64,000 nucleotides of DNA from Taibaiella soli. GTDB lineage: Bacteria; Bacteroidota; Bacteroidia; Chitinophagales; Chitinophagaceae. The DNA lies in contig NZ_QKTW01000011.1 of NCBI RefSeq assembly GCF_003236175.1, forward strand, positions 1-64,000, read 5' to 3'. This document shows positions 15,871 to 24,789 of this stretch, in pieces. The position numbers and the translations under genes were made by a program. The first letter of the stretch is position 1; every line of letters begins with the position of its first letter. Below the pieces are notes generated by a model. The model searched no databases. It had not been told where the DNA came from and saw only the letters and a list, made by a program, of their open reading frames with translations.

Positions 15871-17532
15871 ATGACCAACTACGATATAGCAGATCATTTT
15901 TCTCTTTTGTCTAAACTGATGGACATCCACGGAGAAAATAGCTTTAAAACAAAATCATACAGTGTTGCAGCATTCAATATTGAGAAATTACCGGTAGAAC
16001 TGGTAACCCTTGATGATGCGGGCATTTTTGCGCAGAAAGGAATCGGCGAAACGATCGGAAAGAAAATCCGCGAATTACTGAACGATGGCAAAATGTCTTT
16101 ACTACAACAATACCTCGAATCTACACCCGCAGGTATAGTCTCCATGCTTGACATAAAAGGTCTGGGGCCGAAAAAAATTTCCGTGATCTGGAAAGAACTC
16201 AGTGTGGAGAGCATCGGCGAGCTGGAATATGCCTGTAACGAAAACCGCCTCGTGACTCTAAAAGGGTTCGGCGCAAAAACACAGGAAAACATCCTGAAAA
16301 CAATCGCATTTATCCGCGCCAATGAAGGATTCCATCTTTGGGCGGAAATCGAAGAAATCGCCAAGGGCATCTTACAACAACTGATACAGAAATTTCCGGA
16401 ATATCAATTTTCACTTACCGGTGATTTCCGTCGTCAGATGCCAGTTATCAGCAACATCGATTTTCTGACCAGCAGCAATGAAAATATCATCCGTGAATTT
16501 TTCTCCTCGGTAAATGAAGCCAGTTTTGAAAACGCACAGAAATGTTTGATTGTAAGCATTCAAGGCCAGCCTAAACTGCGGTTTCATTTTACCAGCGAAG
16601 AAATTTATTTCAACGACCTGTTTCTTACCACAGGCAGCCCGGCATTTATTGAAAGTTTTATCGCGAAATATCCTTTACCTCCAAATGCAGCAAGTGAAGA
16701 AGCAATATTTTCAGCGCATAACCTGCAATTCATTCCGGCGCCTCTTCGCGAAACCGAACGAATTATTGAAAAAGCCGCCAGCAACGCTATTCCCGAGCTG
16801 ATCACCGCCGGCGACATAAAAGGCATCATTCACTCCCACTCTACCTGGAGCGATGGGATGAACAGCATTGAGGAAATGGCGAAAACAGCCATGAAAGCCG
16901 GATTTGAATATTTAGTGCTCAGCGATCACTCTCAAGCTGCATTTTATGCGAATGGATTGACACCAGACCGTATTGCCGCGCAACATGCAGAAATCGATGC
17001 ACTGAATGAAAAAATAAAACCGTTTAAAATTTTCAAAAGCATTGAAGCCGATATTCTATACGACGGCAGCCTCGATTACAGCAACGATGTTTTAGCCACT
17101 TTCGATCTCGTAATTGCTTCTGTCCACAGCATTTTGAAAATGACGGAAGAAAAAGCAATGGAGCGGCTCATCAAAGCGATCGAAAATCCATACACCACGA
17201 TTCTTGGTCACCCGACAGGACGACTATTGCTTTCACGCGAAGGTTATCCGGTTGATCATAAAAAGCTGATTGACGCTTGTGTCGCAAATAATGTAGTGAT
17301 GGAAATCAATGCGCATCCGCGCCGTCTGGATCTTGACTGGCGCTGGATCGACTACGCAATGGAACGTGGCGCATTGTTATCCATCGATCCGGATGCGCAC
17401 ACTGTGAACGGCTTCCGCGATGTGTATTACGGAGCTATGGCTGCGCAAAAAGGCGGATTAACAGCTACAAGAAACCTGAGCAGTTTCAGCCTTTCCGAGT
17501 TTGAAGCATTTCTTGCTAAGCGCAACGCTTAA
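15871..17532 (+). CDS. PolX-like protein: degenerate polymerase domain fused to an intact PHP hydrolase domain
   Basis: The 553-residue protein has the layout of bacterial PolX. An N-terminal HhH-containing 8-kDa-like domain (1-90) and a second HhH (about 90-145: LDIKGLGPKKISVIW, LKGFGAKTQENIL) are followed by a nucleotidyltransferase-like region (about 150-300) and a C-terminal PHP domain (about 315-550). The PHP metal ligands are present: HSHSTWSDG, VLSDHSQ, SIEADI, ASVHS, LGHPTGR, EINAH and SIDPDAH. In contrast the polymerase motif reads TGDFRRQMPVISNIDF, where active PolX has GS...RR and DxD, and the third Asp is not evident (KLRFHF). It may act mainly as a PHP nuclease or phosphoesterase in DNA repair. 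The gene ends at a strong terminator. Confidence 0.88.
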   Translation: MTNYDIADHFSLLSKLMDIHGENSFKTKSYSVAAFNIEKLPVELVTLDDAGIFAQKGIGETIGKKIRELLNDGKMSLLQQYLESTPAGIVSMLDIKGLGPKKISVIWKELSVESIGELEYACNENRLVTLKGFGAKTQENILKTIAFIRANEGFHLWAEIEEIAKGILQQLIQKFPEYQFSLTGDFRRQMPVISNIDFLTSSNENIIREFFSSVNEASFENAQKCLIVSIQGQPKLRFHFTSEEIYFNDLFLTTGSPAFIESFIAKYPLPPNAASEEAIFSAHNLQFIPAPLRETERIIEKAASNAIPELITAGDIKGIIHSHSTWSDGMNSIEEMAKTAMKAGFEYLVLSDHSQAAFYANGLTPDRIAAQHAEIDALNEKIKPFKIFKSIEADILYDGSLDYSNDVLATFDLVIASVHSILKMTEEKAMERLIKAIENPYTTILGHPTGRLLLSREGYPVDHKKLIDACVANNVVMEINAHPRRLDLDWRWIDYAMERGALLSIDPDAHTVNGFRDVYYGAMAAQKGGLTATRNLSSFSLSEFEAFLAKRNA

Positions 17533-17599
17533 AGCTCAAAGCCTAAAGCTTAAACACCTTACCATGTTTTACTGAGAACAAAAAACGTTTCTGATAAAT

Positions 17600-17640
17600 A
17601 AAAAGCCGTCCTTACACATTACTGTAAAGACGGCTTTTTT
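17600..17640. terminator. Bidirectional terminator between converging genes
   Basis: AAAAGCCGTC and TTACA pair with TGTAA and GACGGCTTTT around CATTAC, with A and T runs on both sides. It can serve the PolX-like gene (+) and the oxygenase gene (-). Outside it, AAAGCTCAAAGCCT (17531-17544) is mirrored by AGGCTTTGAGCTTT (17671-17684). Confidence 0.85.
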
Positions 17641-17694
17641 CATAAAATATTATTTTAAAACAGCGCGAGCAGGCTTTGAGCTTTATGCTTTTGA

Positions 17695-18306
17695 CTATCT
17701 ATAAGGAGGCCCACCGATCCAACCTACAATAGATAGACGATTGCCCTTGGTTACAGGCAAAACTCTATGCTGTGCATACGATGGAAAAATAACGGCGGTT
17801 CCTTGCGTTTTCGGTGCACTTACTGCATTATGGTTGATCATAAATTGCAGGTCACCACCTTCATATTCATTTTCGTCCGACAACTGAACAGTGATACTCA
17901 GTTTGCGGTTGGAAATATCACCGGCACCGTAGTCCATATGCCATTCAAAGAAATCATCCGGGCCGTAACTTGCCAGTTGTAACGCGGTTTGAAAGCCAGT
18001 CACATCAAATTTGAAGCGATTGGTGTTGATCTGAATACAGGCCGTTGCCAGTTTACTGTAAATCCATTCATGTTCTGGGCCATCAATAAACATAATCCTT
18101 GAGCGCCGCAGATCTTCGCGATCTATTTCCGATCCCGACTTATTCACTTTCGATTCTATTGCTTTCGCATCATCCCAGATAGCACGTATTTTTTGTACTT
18201 CTTCCGGGGTAAAATAATTGGTCAGCCACACATAATCTACGAGATCGGTGTTGTAATCCTTTCGTTTAATGTTCTGAACCTGCCTGAAAGGCTTGTAAAT
18301 GGCCAT
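17695..18306 (-). CDS. 2-oxoglutarate/Fe(II)-dependent oxygenase, prolyl-hydroxylase type
   Basis: The 203-residue protein carries the double-stranded beta-helix iron site: WHMDYG (HxD) near residue 140, AQHRV with the distal His near residue 178, and NRLSIVGW with the 2-oxoglutarate-binding Arg near 188. It resembles PiuC/PKHD-type hydroxylases. I start it at the ATG at 18306; the longer in-frame option begins with a TTG. Substrate is unknown: members hydroxylate proteins or small metabolites. It is monocistronic. Confidence 0.82.
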   Translation of the reverse strand: MAIYKPFRQVQNIKRKDYNTDLVDYVWLTNYFTPEEVQKIRAIWDDAKAIESKVNKSGSEIDREDLRRSRIMFIDGPEHEWIYSKLATACIQINTNRFKFDVTGFQTALQLASYGPDDFFEWHMDYGAGDISNRKLSITVQLSDENEYEGGDLQFMINHNAVSAPKTQGTAVIFPSYAQHRVLPVTKGNRLSIVGWIGGPPYR

Positions 18307-18431
18307 AATAAGAGGTTGGACGGGCAAATTACATCCTTATGAAAAACGAGAACGTTAAAAATTGGTCAACCTGTAAAATATTGCTGTGACATGACATATA
18401 TGCAAGGGCCATAGATTCGCATATGGTAAAT

Positions 18432-18458
18432 AAAAAAAACCGGCCTATATACGGCCGG
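18432..18458 (-). terminator. Terminator after the small membrane gene
   Basis: CCGGCC (18440-18445) pairs with GGCCGG (18453-18458), and eight T residues follow on the minus strand. Confidence 0.75.
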
Positions 18459-18513
18459 GATTTTCGATCAAGGAAATGTCGAATGTAAATATGAAGTAGC
18501 GAACATCGAATAT

Positions 18514-18915
18514 CTAGCTCCTATTGGCTGCAATTGCCAGCTTTCCACCAAGCAATGCAAAGGGAATATAAAGCACAATAAATAAAGCAGCCATCCATAT
18601 CGGATGCCGTATCAATACAACATTGGCAACACCCGAAGCCATTAAGAAACAACCGACCACAAAGCTCTGTCTGATTTTTTTACTGATGCGGCTTGCTGTA
18701 TATCCAGCCACAAAAGAAGAAAGCATGTAGGTGAATACCATTAAGGCCACAGCGGCAAAAGGCATTTGCGCAATATGCCTGGCCATACCTTCTGCATCAT
18801 GTATATCCAGATTGGCGGGAGCAGGGTAAATTTTATCCACATACCCTTCCATTCCCATTATAACGAGAATCCCAACGCCCAAACCAGCCAGTACTGCAAG
18901 TATATTTCTTACCAT
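18514..18915 (-). CDS. Small integral membrane protein, unknown function
   Basis: The 133-residue product has four predicted membrane helices (about 4-22, 53-73, 82-103 and 107-128) and an acidic periplasmic-like loop with AEGMARHIAQMP between the first two. I see no catalytic motif and do not recognise a named family. It lies downstream of the secreted unknown at 18961-19920 on the same strand, 45 bases away, so the two may be cotranscribed. Confidence 0.75.
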   Translation of the reverse strand: MVRNILAVLAGLGVGILVIMGMEGYVDKIYPAPANLDIHDAEGMARHIAQMPFAAVALMVFTYMLSSFVAGYTASRISKKIRQSFVVGCFLMASGVANVVLIRHPIWMAALFIVLYIPFALLGGKLAIAANRS

Positions 18916-18960
18916 TTAAAAAGTTGAAGAAGGCGAAAATAATAAGCCTCGGGGAATTCA

Positions 18961-19920
18961 CTATTTTTTATTCGTGATGACCAGGTCTTCCATCCGCCCG
19001 GCCTGATAGCCTTTAGACGCGGAGTACACAAAACGGATGGTATAGCTGAAGGCACAAGATTTAAAACCTTTCATTTTATCGTGAATCTCATCAATTTTCA
19101 CTTCCCCTTCATCAGCCATTATATACTTCCCTTTTGTTTTGATCACTATGTCACGGAAATATTTCTTATCGCTTTCAGGAACGGAGAGCTCACTGCTCCA
19201 GCTCGACTGGTCGTCCATCCCGTCTGTCCGTCCCTCACCATACGTAGCAAGTACTTGACTGTATTTACCATTTGCACCGGCAATTACAAAAAAACTTTCG
19301 TCGTAAGGACCGCCGGCACCGCCATTTAAATGGCGCAGATAAAACGCAAACTGATCATCCCCGATTTTAATCACTTGGGGTGTGGGACAACTTGCAAACG
19401 CGCCATACGCCGCAACTGCAGGATCAAAAGAACGCAACAGCCAGCCGCTATCTGTTTTGGTAAATTTTGCCAGTCCTAAAAGTCCGCCGCTAAACCGCCC
19501 AGTCTGCATACCATCGGGATCATACACCGAATGATTAAACGCAAGCATTTTATATTGCTTGCCATTTGCATCAGAAAGATCAATCACCGTAATCATGCGC
19601 GTTGCTACGCCACCTTCAAATGGAAAGACCGGATTATCCTCCACTCCATTTACATCTTCGTATTTTTTAGGCTTACAAGATTTGCATTCCCAGCTGATGA
19701 GCTTATCCTTATAACCGCTTGCTTCCAGATTGTAATATTTACCCGGAAATAATTTGCGCAGCGCAGCCATGCCGTCAAATGATCCTGGAACAAGCAATGT
19801 ACGGTTACCAGATAAAACCGTATCCGGAAGATTTTTAATCAGGAGATCTCCATCAGGTTTCTGCGCTTTCGCTACAAATGAAAACAACAAAAGAAACAAG
19901 ATGATTTTATAGCGATTCAT
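18961..19920 (-). CDS. Secreted protein of unknown function
   Basis: The 319-residue protein has a signal peptide (MNRYKIILFLLLFSFVAKAQ, cleaved near residue 20) and no T9SS tail. It includes a CKSCK cysteine pair (about 75-79) and alternating hydrophobic beta-type segments. I chose the ATG at 19920 because it lies six bases after a perfect -7 box and gives a clean signal peptide; a longer frame starts at 19944 inside the upstream terminator. It follows the thiolase gene but has its own promoter. Function not recognised. Confidence 0.75.
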   Translation of the reverse strand: MNRYKIILFLLLFSFVAKAQKPDGDLLIKNLPDTVLSGNRTLLVPGSFDGMAALRKLFPGKYYNLEASGYKDKLISWECKSCKPKKYEDVNGVEDNPVFPFEGGVATRMITVIDLSDANGKQYKMLAFNHSVYDPDGMQTGRFSGGLLGLAKFTKTDSGWLLRSFDPAVAAYGAFASCPTPQVIKIGDDQFAFYLRHLNGGAGGPYDESFFVIAGANGKYSQVLATYGEGRTDGMDDQSSWSSELSVPESDKKYFRDIVIKTKGKYIMADEGEVKIDEIHDKMKGFKSCAFSYTIRFVYSASKGYQAGRMEDLVITNKK

Positions 19921-19925
19921 GGACA

Positions 19926-19933
19926 CAAAAATA
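19926..19933 (-). promoter_or_regulatory. -7 box overlapping the thiolase terminator
   Basis: TATTTTTG on the minus strand matches TAnnTTTG. Its T run is also the tail of the hairpin at 19933-19963, the same arrangement as at 11751-11787. Confidence 0.6.
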
Positions 19934-19963
19934 AAGGCTCGCATCGGAATGATGCGAACCTTT
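19933..19963 (-). terminator. Terminator of the thiolase gene
   Basis: A 13-bp stem with one mismatch (19933-19945 with 19951-19963) precedes TATTTTTG on the minus strand. Confidence 0.75.
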
Positions 19964-19989
19964 CGAAAAGGAAAATATTTATCTGAAAA

Positions 19990-21168
19990 TTAGATTTTCT
20001 CGATAACCATTGCGCTTGCGCCGCCACCACCGTTACAGATACCAGCAGCACCGTATTTGGCACCTTTCTGTTCCAGAACGTTGATCAGCGTAACAAGGAT
20101 ACGCGCACCGCTAGCACCGAGTGGGTGACCCAGCGCAACTGCACCGCCGTTTACGTTTACCTGATCAGCTTTCAGGTTCATTTTCTGACTGTTTACAACA
20201 CCTACAACGCTGAATGCTTCGTTCAGTTCGAAGTAGCTGATATCTTCCATTTTCAGACCAGCCTTAGCTACTGCTTTCGGAACTGCCAGAGAAGGAGAAG
20301 TAGTAAACCATTCAGGAGCTTGTTCTGCATCTGCATAACCTTTGATCTTAGCGATCGGTTTCAGACCCAGCGCTTCTGCTTTTTCTTTGCTCATCAGTAC
20401 AACTGCTGCAGCACCGTCGTTCATTGTAGAAGCGTTAGCAGCCGTTACTGAACCATCTTTTGTGAACGCAGATTTCAACGCAGGAATCTTATCAAATTTT
20501 ACGTTAAATGGTTCTTCGTCTTTAGCGAAAACAACTGGTTCGCCTTTTTTCTGTGGAATTTCTACCGGAACGATTTCGTTTGCGAAACGGCCTTCGTTTA
20601 CAGAAGCCTGGCTACGTTTGTAGCTTTCAATCGCGAAATTGTCCTGATCTTCACGGCTGATGTGGCATTCTGTAGCACACAGTTCAGCAGCGTTACCCAT
20701 TGCATAGTTGTGGTATACATCAGTCAGGCCATCTTTCGCCAGACCATCTACCAGTGTTACGTTGCCGTATTTGCTACCCCAACGGAGATTCGCGTTATAG
20801 AAAGGAACGTTGCTCATGCTTTCCATACCACCGGCAACTACTACGTCAGCATCGCCAAGCATGATAGCCTGAGCACCCTGCATGATTGCTTTCAGACCGC
20901 TAGAACAAACTTTGTTCACGGTTGTAGCGATCACGGCGTCGGGAAGACCTGCAAATTTCGCAGCCTGACGCGCAGGAGCCTGGCCTAGGTTTGCCTGCAT
21001 TACACAACCCATCAATACTTCATTTACTTCCTTACCGTCGAGGTTGATTCTGTTCAATGCGCCTTTGATAGCGATAGCACCCAGTTGGGTCGCAGAAAAA
21101 TCTTTCAATGATCCGCCCCAGCTACCGATTGGTGTGCGAACAGCGGAAACTATATATACTTCTTTCAT
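19990..21168 (-). CDS. Acetyl-CoA C-acetyltransferase (thiolase)
   Basis: The 392-residue enzyme condenses or cleaves acetoacetyl-CoA, in fatty acid or ketone metabolism. It has the nucleophile loop NKVCSSGLKAIMQG (Cys about 89), the GHPLGASGAR motif with catalytic His (about 348) and the C-terminal GICNGGGGASAMVIE with the second Cys (about 378). I start it at the ATG at 21168 (MKEVYIVSAVRTPIG), the conserved thiolase start. A -7 box at 21202-21209 supports this and excludes the longer frame to 21228. Confidence 0.93.
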   Translation of the reverse strand: MKEVYIVSAVRTPIGSWGGSLKDFSATQLGAIAIKGALNRINLDGKEVNEVLMGCVMQANLGQAPARQAAKFAGLPDAVIATTVNKVCSSGLKAIMQGAQAIMLGDADVVVAGGMESMSNVPFYNANLRWGSKYGNVTLVDGLAKDGLTDVYHNYAMGNAAELCATECHISREDQDNFAIESYKRSQASVNEGRFANEIVPVEIPQKKGEPVVFAKDEEPFNVKFDKIPALKSAFTKDGSVTAANASTMNDGAAAVVLMSKEKAEALGLKPIAKIKGYADAEQAPEWFTTSPSLAVPKAVAKAGLKMEDISYFELNEAFSVVGVVNSQKMNLKADQVNVNGGAVALGHPLGASGARILVTLINVLEQKGAKYGAAGICNGGGGASAMVIEKI

Positions 21169-21201
21169 AATTGAAATGTCTGCACTTTGGAAAATGCGCA
21201 A

Positions 21202-21209
21202 CAAAAATA
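21202..21209 (-). promoter_or_regulatory. -7 box of the thiolase promoter
   Basis: TATTTTTG on the minus strand matches TAnnTTTG, 34 bases before the ATG at 21168. Confidence 0.6.
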
Positions 21210-21357
21210 ATAAAAAAGCGGTGTCCATGCGTTTATCATTTAACGCAGTTTTATCATTTGTGAGGCATTTCTTATGTGTAAATAGAGGCTTTCAATGAGG
21301 CTGTTAAACCACAGTTAAAAGCTTTTCGTAATGTGATTTTTTACGGTCAATCTTTAC

Positions 21358-21365
21358 TAAATTTG
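21358..21365 (+). promoter_or_regulatory. -7 box of the YkuD_2 gene
   Basis: TAAATTTG matches TAnnTTTG, 59 bases before the ATG at 21424. Confidence 0.55.
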
Positions 21366-21423
21366 AATAACTCAGATTTCACATTTACATTATTTTTTAT
21401 TTATTTATTAAGGTAACGTGTTC

Positions 21424-22308
21424 ATGAAAAAATTCACGCTGTGCATTGTGGTATGCCTTCTTCTGGCCTTACAAGCCAATTTTGTATTTGCCGGAAGTTC
21501 TGTAAATGACTTAAACAATACTACCACTGATCAGGTAGCTACGTACATCAAAAACACCTACAAGCAAATAGCTTTTCCAAAAAACGACACGCTGGATTAC
21601 GATATTTTCGATAAAGCGATGCATGGTTATATTAATCTGAGGAATGCCGGAAAATTAAACCAGCAAAAGAATCTGCTTACGGTTTGTGATCTGACGCGCT
21701 CTTCCAATGATTATCGTTTATGGATTATTGATCTCGACAAAAAGACCATCGTTTTCCACACTTATGTGGCACATGGCCAGGGTTCGGGTGAAGAATTTGC
21801 AAAAGCATTTTCAAACCGCAACAATTCACACCAAACCAGTCTTGGCTTTTATGTAACCGGCGAAACCTATGAAGGTGAACACGGAACGTCTTTAAAGCTG
21901 AATGGAATGGATAATGGTTTTAATTCTGCAGCTTTTGATCGTGGCATTGTGGTACATGGTGCTGATTATGTCTGCAAAAACTTTATTGCCGACAATCAAC
22001 GTCTGGGTCGCAGCTGGGGCTGTCCCGCCGTGCCTTCTGCTTTATCGCTGCCAATTATCAATACAATTAAAGACGGTACCTGCTTATTTATTTATTACCC
22101 GCAGGCAAAATATTTACATACCGCTTTCTGGTTGAATAAGAAAATTGAGCACCTGCCAATGGATGATAGCCAATTCGGCATAATGCCTTTGACTCCGGAA
22201 GCCGAGGCGACTCGTCCGCAGGCGTCTGCAATCACACCTGCGCCAGCGATGCAGCAAAGTCCGATGCCAGCTTTCAATGCTGATCCGGGCGCTATTCGCG
22301 TACACTAA
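21424..22308 (+). CDS. L,D-transpeptidase-like protein (YkuD_2 type)
   Basis: The 294-residue secreted protein has a signal peptide (MKKFTLCIVVCLLLALQANF, cleaved near VFAG). Its catalytic-like domain (about 90-230) shows LWIIDLDKKTIVFHTYVAHG, SLGFYVTGETY, IVVHGADYV with the conserved His and the nucleophile motif GRSWGCPAV (Cys about 200). These features fit the L,D-transpeptidase catalytic family, which cross-links or trims peptidoglycan in the periplasm. The C-terminus is a short Pro/Ala-rich tail. I prefer the ATG at 21424 over the GTG six bases upstream. Confidence 0.85.
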   Translation: MKKFTLCIVVCLLLALQANFVFAGSSVNDLNNTTTDQVATYIKNTYKQIAFPKNDTLDYDIFDKAMHGYINLRNAGKLNQQKNLLTVCDLTRSSNDYRLWIIDLDKKTIVFHTYVAHGQGSGEEFAKAFSNRNNSHQTSLGFYVTGETYEGEHGTSLKLNGMDNGFNSAAFDRGIVVHGADYVCKNFIADNQRLGRSWGCPAVPSALSLPIINTIKDGTCLFIYYPQAKYLHTAFWLNKKIEHLPMDDSQFGIMPLTPEAEATRPQASAITPAPAMQQSPMPAFNADPGAIRVH

Positions 22309-22343
22309 TTCTGAGAATCAAAAGACATAACAACTCAAATAAA

Positions 22344-22381
22344 AAACGGGCATTGCGGAATAAATCGGCAATGCCCGTTTT
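22344..22381 (+). terminator. Terminator after the YkuD_2 gene
   Basis: AAAACGGGCATTGC is perfectly mirrored by GCAATGCCCGTTTT around a ten-base loop. Confidence 0.85.
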
Positions 22382-22488
22382 AATTTCTATTTATCGCTAT
22401 GATTAAATTATACTTTTTGCTGTGATATTTTCCTCAAGAAACGAAAAGTACTTTCCGTTACCATCAAAAACCGAAGATCAGCGATAAC

Positions 22489-24186
22489 CTATTGCATTAA
22501 CGAAAGCAACTTCGCGTCTCTTCCGTAAACATCCCGGAGGAAACGTATTTGTTTTCCGGTGCTGTCTTCAAAGGCTGTCAGATAGACAATATGTACGGGA
22601 ATTTTGTTTTTCAGAATTTCGTAGCGCGTTTTATGCGTCTGTACAAGCGTGTCAATGTATGGCTGTCCAAAGCGGTTACGTCCTTCCAGCTCTGTAAGAA
22701 TATACTCAGCAAGTTCACGCGGTTTCTGCAATCGGATACAACCCGAGCTTTTAGCACGACTATAATTTGGAAAGTCTTCTTTATGCGGTGTATCGTGCAA
22801 ATAAATATCCCACTGATTCGGAAGATTAAACTTAATTACACCCAGCGAATTATCATCACCAGGCGGCTGTTTGTAGATAAAACGTTTGTAGTTAGCTTCA
22901 GTAATACTACCTGCGTCTACCGCATTGCCATTATGGTCGTAGGCACGCAAGCCTTTTTTTGACAAGTAAGCAGCGCCGCTTTTCGTCAGGCCAGGTAACA
23001 CATCTTTTTTAAGAATCGTTGGCGGCACACCCCAGGACGGATTAAACACAATATTGACCATGCGCGCATTCAATACCGGTGTTTGTCTTTCGGGCTTACC
23101 TACTACAACACGCATCCGAAACGCATCGAAATTATCTTTGCGCAACATAAATTCCATCATCGGAATATTTACGAGCACATATTCATCCTCCAATTTTTTC
23201 GGCAACCAACGCAAACGTTCCATATTCGCTTCGATCATTTTGATCGTTTCGTCAGGCTGGCGCGAAAGAACAGCAACCGTTATACTGTCTTTTTTCCCCG
23301 TCATGCGGAGCCCGTTATAATATTGGTAGTTCTGCAAAATTTGCCTGGAGCGGCTCACAGTATCATTTCCAGGATCATATGTATCACCAATTTCTTTTTC
23401 GGCAATAAAGGCTACCACACTATCTTTCGGAACAGTACCCATGTTTTCCTTAACAGCCATGTACGCCGAATCCTTACTTAACTCGCGATAGCGATGCAAT
23501 GTTTGCTGCAATAAAGCATAAGTTGGAATCTCACTGCGAAACTCTTTCAAACCTGGATAATCGTCACTTTCACCAAGCTTCGAAAGCATCAGCTTTGGCG
23601 CACTCCATACAGAATCATTGACGTGATACCAAAGCGAGTCTGCTTTTTTTAAAGGAACACTACCGATCAGTAAATCGCGGGAAGCCTGTAAATAAGCACG
23701 AGTACAGGTTGTGTCAAAATTCACAACAGCACTCAGTTCCGCAGATTTCTGTCCCTTTAATGCATCCAATTGTTTGCGGAGATCTGAAACATGATATTTT
23801 TCCGGATCCAAACCATCATCACCGAGTTGTGCTAATTCGTCAATCAACTTGCCTGCTGCATCCGTAACACCTTTTTCCTTTACCCAAAATGGGGAAAATT
23901 CGTTTCTTGTATACGCGTATCGCAATGCTTGCTGTACGGAAAGTATTTTTGTTTTAAGGTATACGCTGTCTGTCGTATCCAAAGCCGGGACTTTGGCCTG
24001 CAGCGCTTTCGCAAATTCGTCCTGATTAAACAGGCCGTTTTCGAATAAACCTACTCGGTCTTCTTTTTTGCCGGCCTTTTGCGGCCCGCTTTCGTTACAT
24101 GAAAAACAAAAAAGCAAAACTGGTAGTAAAAAGAGATGTTTTGTTTTCAAAGTGTGTGTTATATTCTTTTTTCCGATGGCTAACAT
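22489..24186 (-). CDS. L,D-transpeptidase lipoprotein, YcbB/LdtD-like
   Basis: The 565-residue protein has an N-terminal lipoprotein signal (LLPVLLFCFSC, Cys about 30) that should anchor it to a membrane. After a long helical region comes the YkuD domain (about 325-500): IPMMEFMLRKDNFDAFRMRV, WDIYLHDTPHKEDF and the catalytic RAKSSGCIRLQKPRELA with its Cys near 475. Such enzymes form 3-3 cross-links in peptidoglycan. It converges on the other L,D-transpeptidase gene at 21424-22308. Length is in the LdtD range. No clear -7 box was found. Confidence 0.88.
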   Translation of the reverse strand: MLAIGKKNITHTLKTKHLFLLPVLLFCFSCNESGPQKAGKKEDRVGLFENGLFNQDEFAKALQAKVPALDTTDSVYLKTKILSVQQALRYAYTRNEFSPFWVKEKGVTDAAGKLIDELAQLGDDGLDPEKYHVSDLRKQLDALKGQKSAELSAVVNFDTTCTRAYLQASRDLLIGSVPLKKADSLWYHVNDSVWSAPKLMLSKLGESDDYPGLKEFRSEIPTYALLQQTLHRYRELSKDSAYMAVKENMGTVPKDSVVAFIAEKEIGDTYDPGNDTVSRSRQILQNYQYYNGLRMTGKKDSITVAVLSRQPDETIKMIEANMERLRWLPKKLEDEYVLVNIPMMEFMLRKDNFDAFRMRVVVGKPERQTPVLNARMVNIVFNPSWGVPPTILKKDVLPGLTKSGAAYLSKKGLRAYDHNGNAVDAGSITEANYKRFIYKQPPGDDNSLGVIKFNLPNQWDIYLHDTPHKEDFPNYSRAKSSGCIRLQKPRELAEYILTELEGRNRFGQPYIDTLVQTHKTRYEILKNKIPVHIVYLTAFEDSTGKQIRFLRDVYGRDAKLLSLMQ

Positions 24187-24254
24187 ATCTAACTTTCGTC
24201 TTTAATTCCTATTAAGGTAGAACAAAAACCGTTCCATTTTCATTTTTTCAATAT

Positions 24255-24596
24255 CTACATCGACAGCTCCACAGCCGGGTCCCAAAAACGTGTTTTAAAA
24301 TCTGCGACTTTATCGTCTTTAACCGTTACACCTTCCTTTTCAAGCAATTCCTGCATTTTGGAAGGCGGGTTAAAATGATGTTTACCTGTAAGCAGGCCAA
24401 TCCGGTTTACAACCCGGTGTGCCGGTACTTTGGGTTTGGCACTGCCGGCAGAAAACATAGCATAGCCAACCACGCGCGCACCCGATTTCGCACCAATAGC
24501 GGCAGCGATCGCTCCGTAGGAGGTCACCCTGCCCTTAGGTATTTTACGAACGATCTGGTAAATAAGTTCGTAAAGGTCTTCCTTATTTTCAGCCAT
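24255..24596 (-). CDS. Alkyltransferase-like (ATL) DNA-binding protein, Cys-less
   Basis: The 113-residue protein has the fold of the O6-alkylguanine-DNA alkyltransferase DNA-binding domain: GRVTSYGAIAAAIG (about 22-35), ARVVGYAMFSAG and the active-site position read as PAHRVVNRIGLLTG (about 58-71). Active enzymes have PCHR; Ala replaces the acceptor Cys, the hallmark of ATL proteins, which bind alkylated guanine and hand it to nucleotide excision repair. It is the last gene of a tightly overlapping operon with trmB and a DUF5522 gene (8-base overlap with the latter). Confidence 0.88.
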   Translation of the reverse strand: MAENKEDLYELIYQIVRKIPKGRVTSYGAIAAAIGAKSGARVVGYAMFSAGSAKPKVPAHRVVNRIGLLTGKHHFNPPSKMQELLEKEGVTVKDDKVADFKTRFWDPAVELSM

Positions 24597-24789
24597 TAGA
24601 TTCTTTTTTGCTACGTAAAGCTAACAAATGAGAACGTTTCGGCTCTTTTACATTAATGTAATCAAAAGGACAATGCAGGCATCCGTTACCACAGCAATAC
24701 CCGCGGTCACGGTGATATTTTTCCGTAAGTACCATCAATCCCTGCTCGTTGAAATAGAAATCAACGTGCTCCAGGAGGTGTTTGCTCAT
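24589..24789 (-). CDS. DUF5522-type small Cys-rich protein
   Basis: This 66-residue protein contains the cluster YCCGNGCLHCPFDYINVK (about 32-49), with Cys residues suited to metal or Fe-S binding, and a basic C-terminus. It overlaps trmB by 29 bases and the ATL gene by 8 bases, so translation of the three is probably coupled. The function is unknown; the C-x(4)-C-x(2)-C-P pattern is the only clue. Confidence 0.75.
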   Translation of the reverse strand: MSKHLLEHVDFYFNEQGLMVLTEKYHRDRGYCCGNGCLHCPFDYINVKEPKRSHLLALRSKKESNG

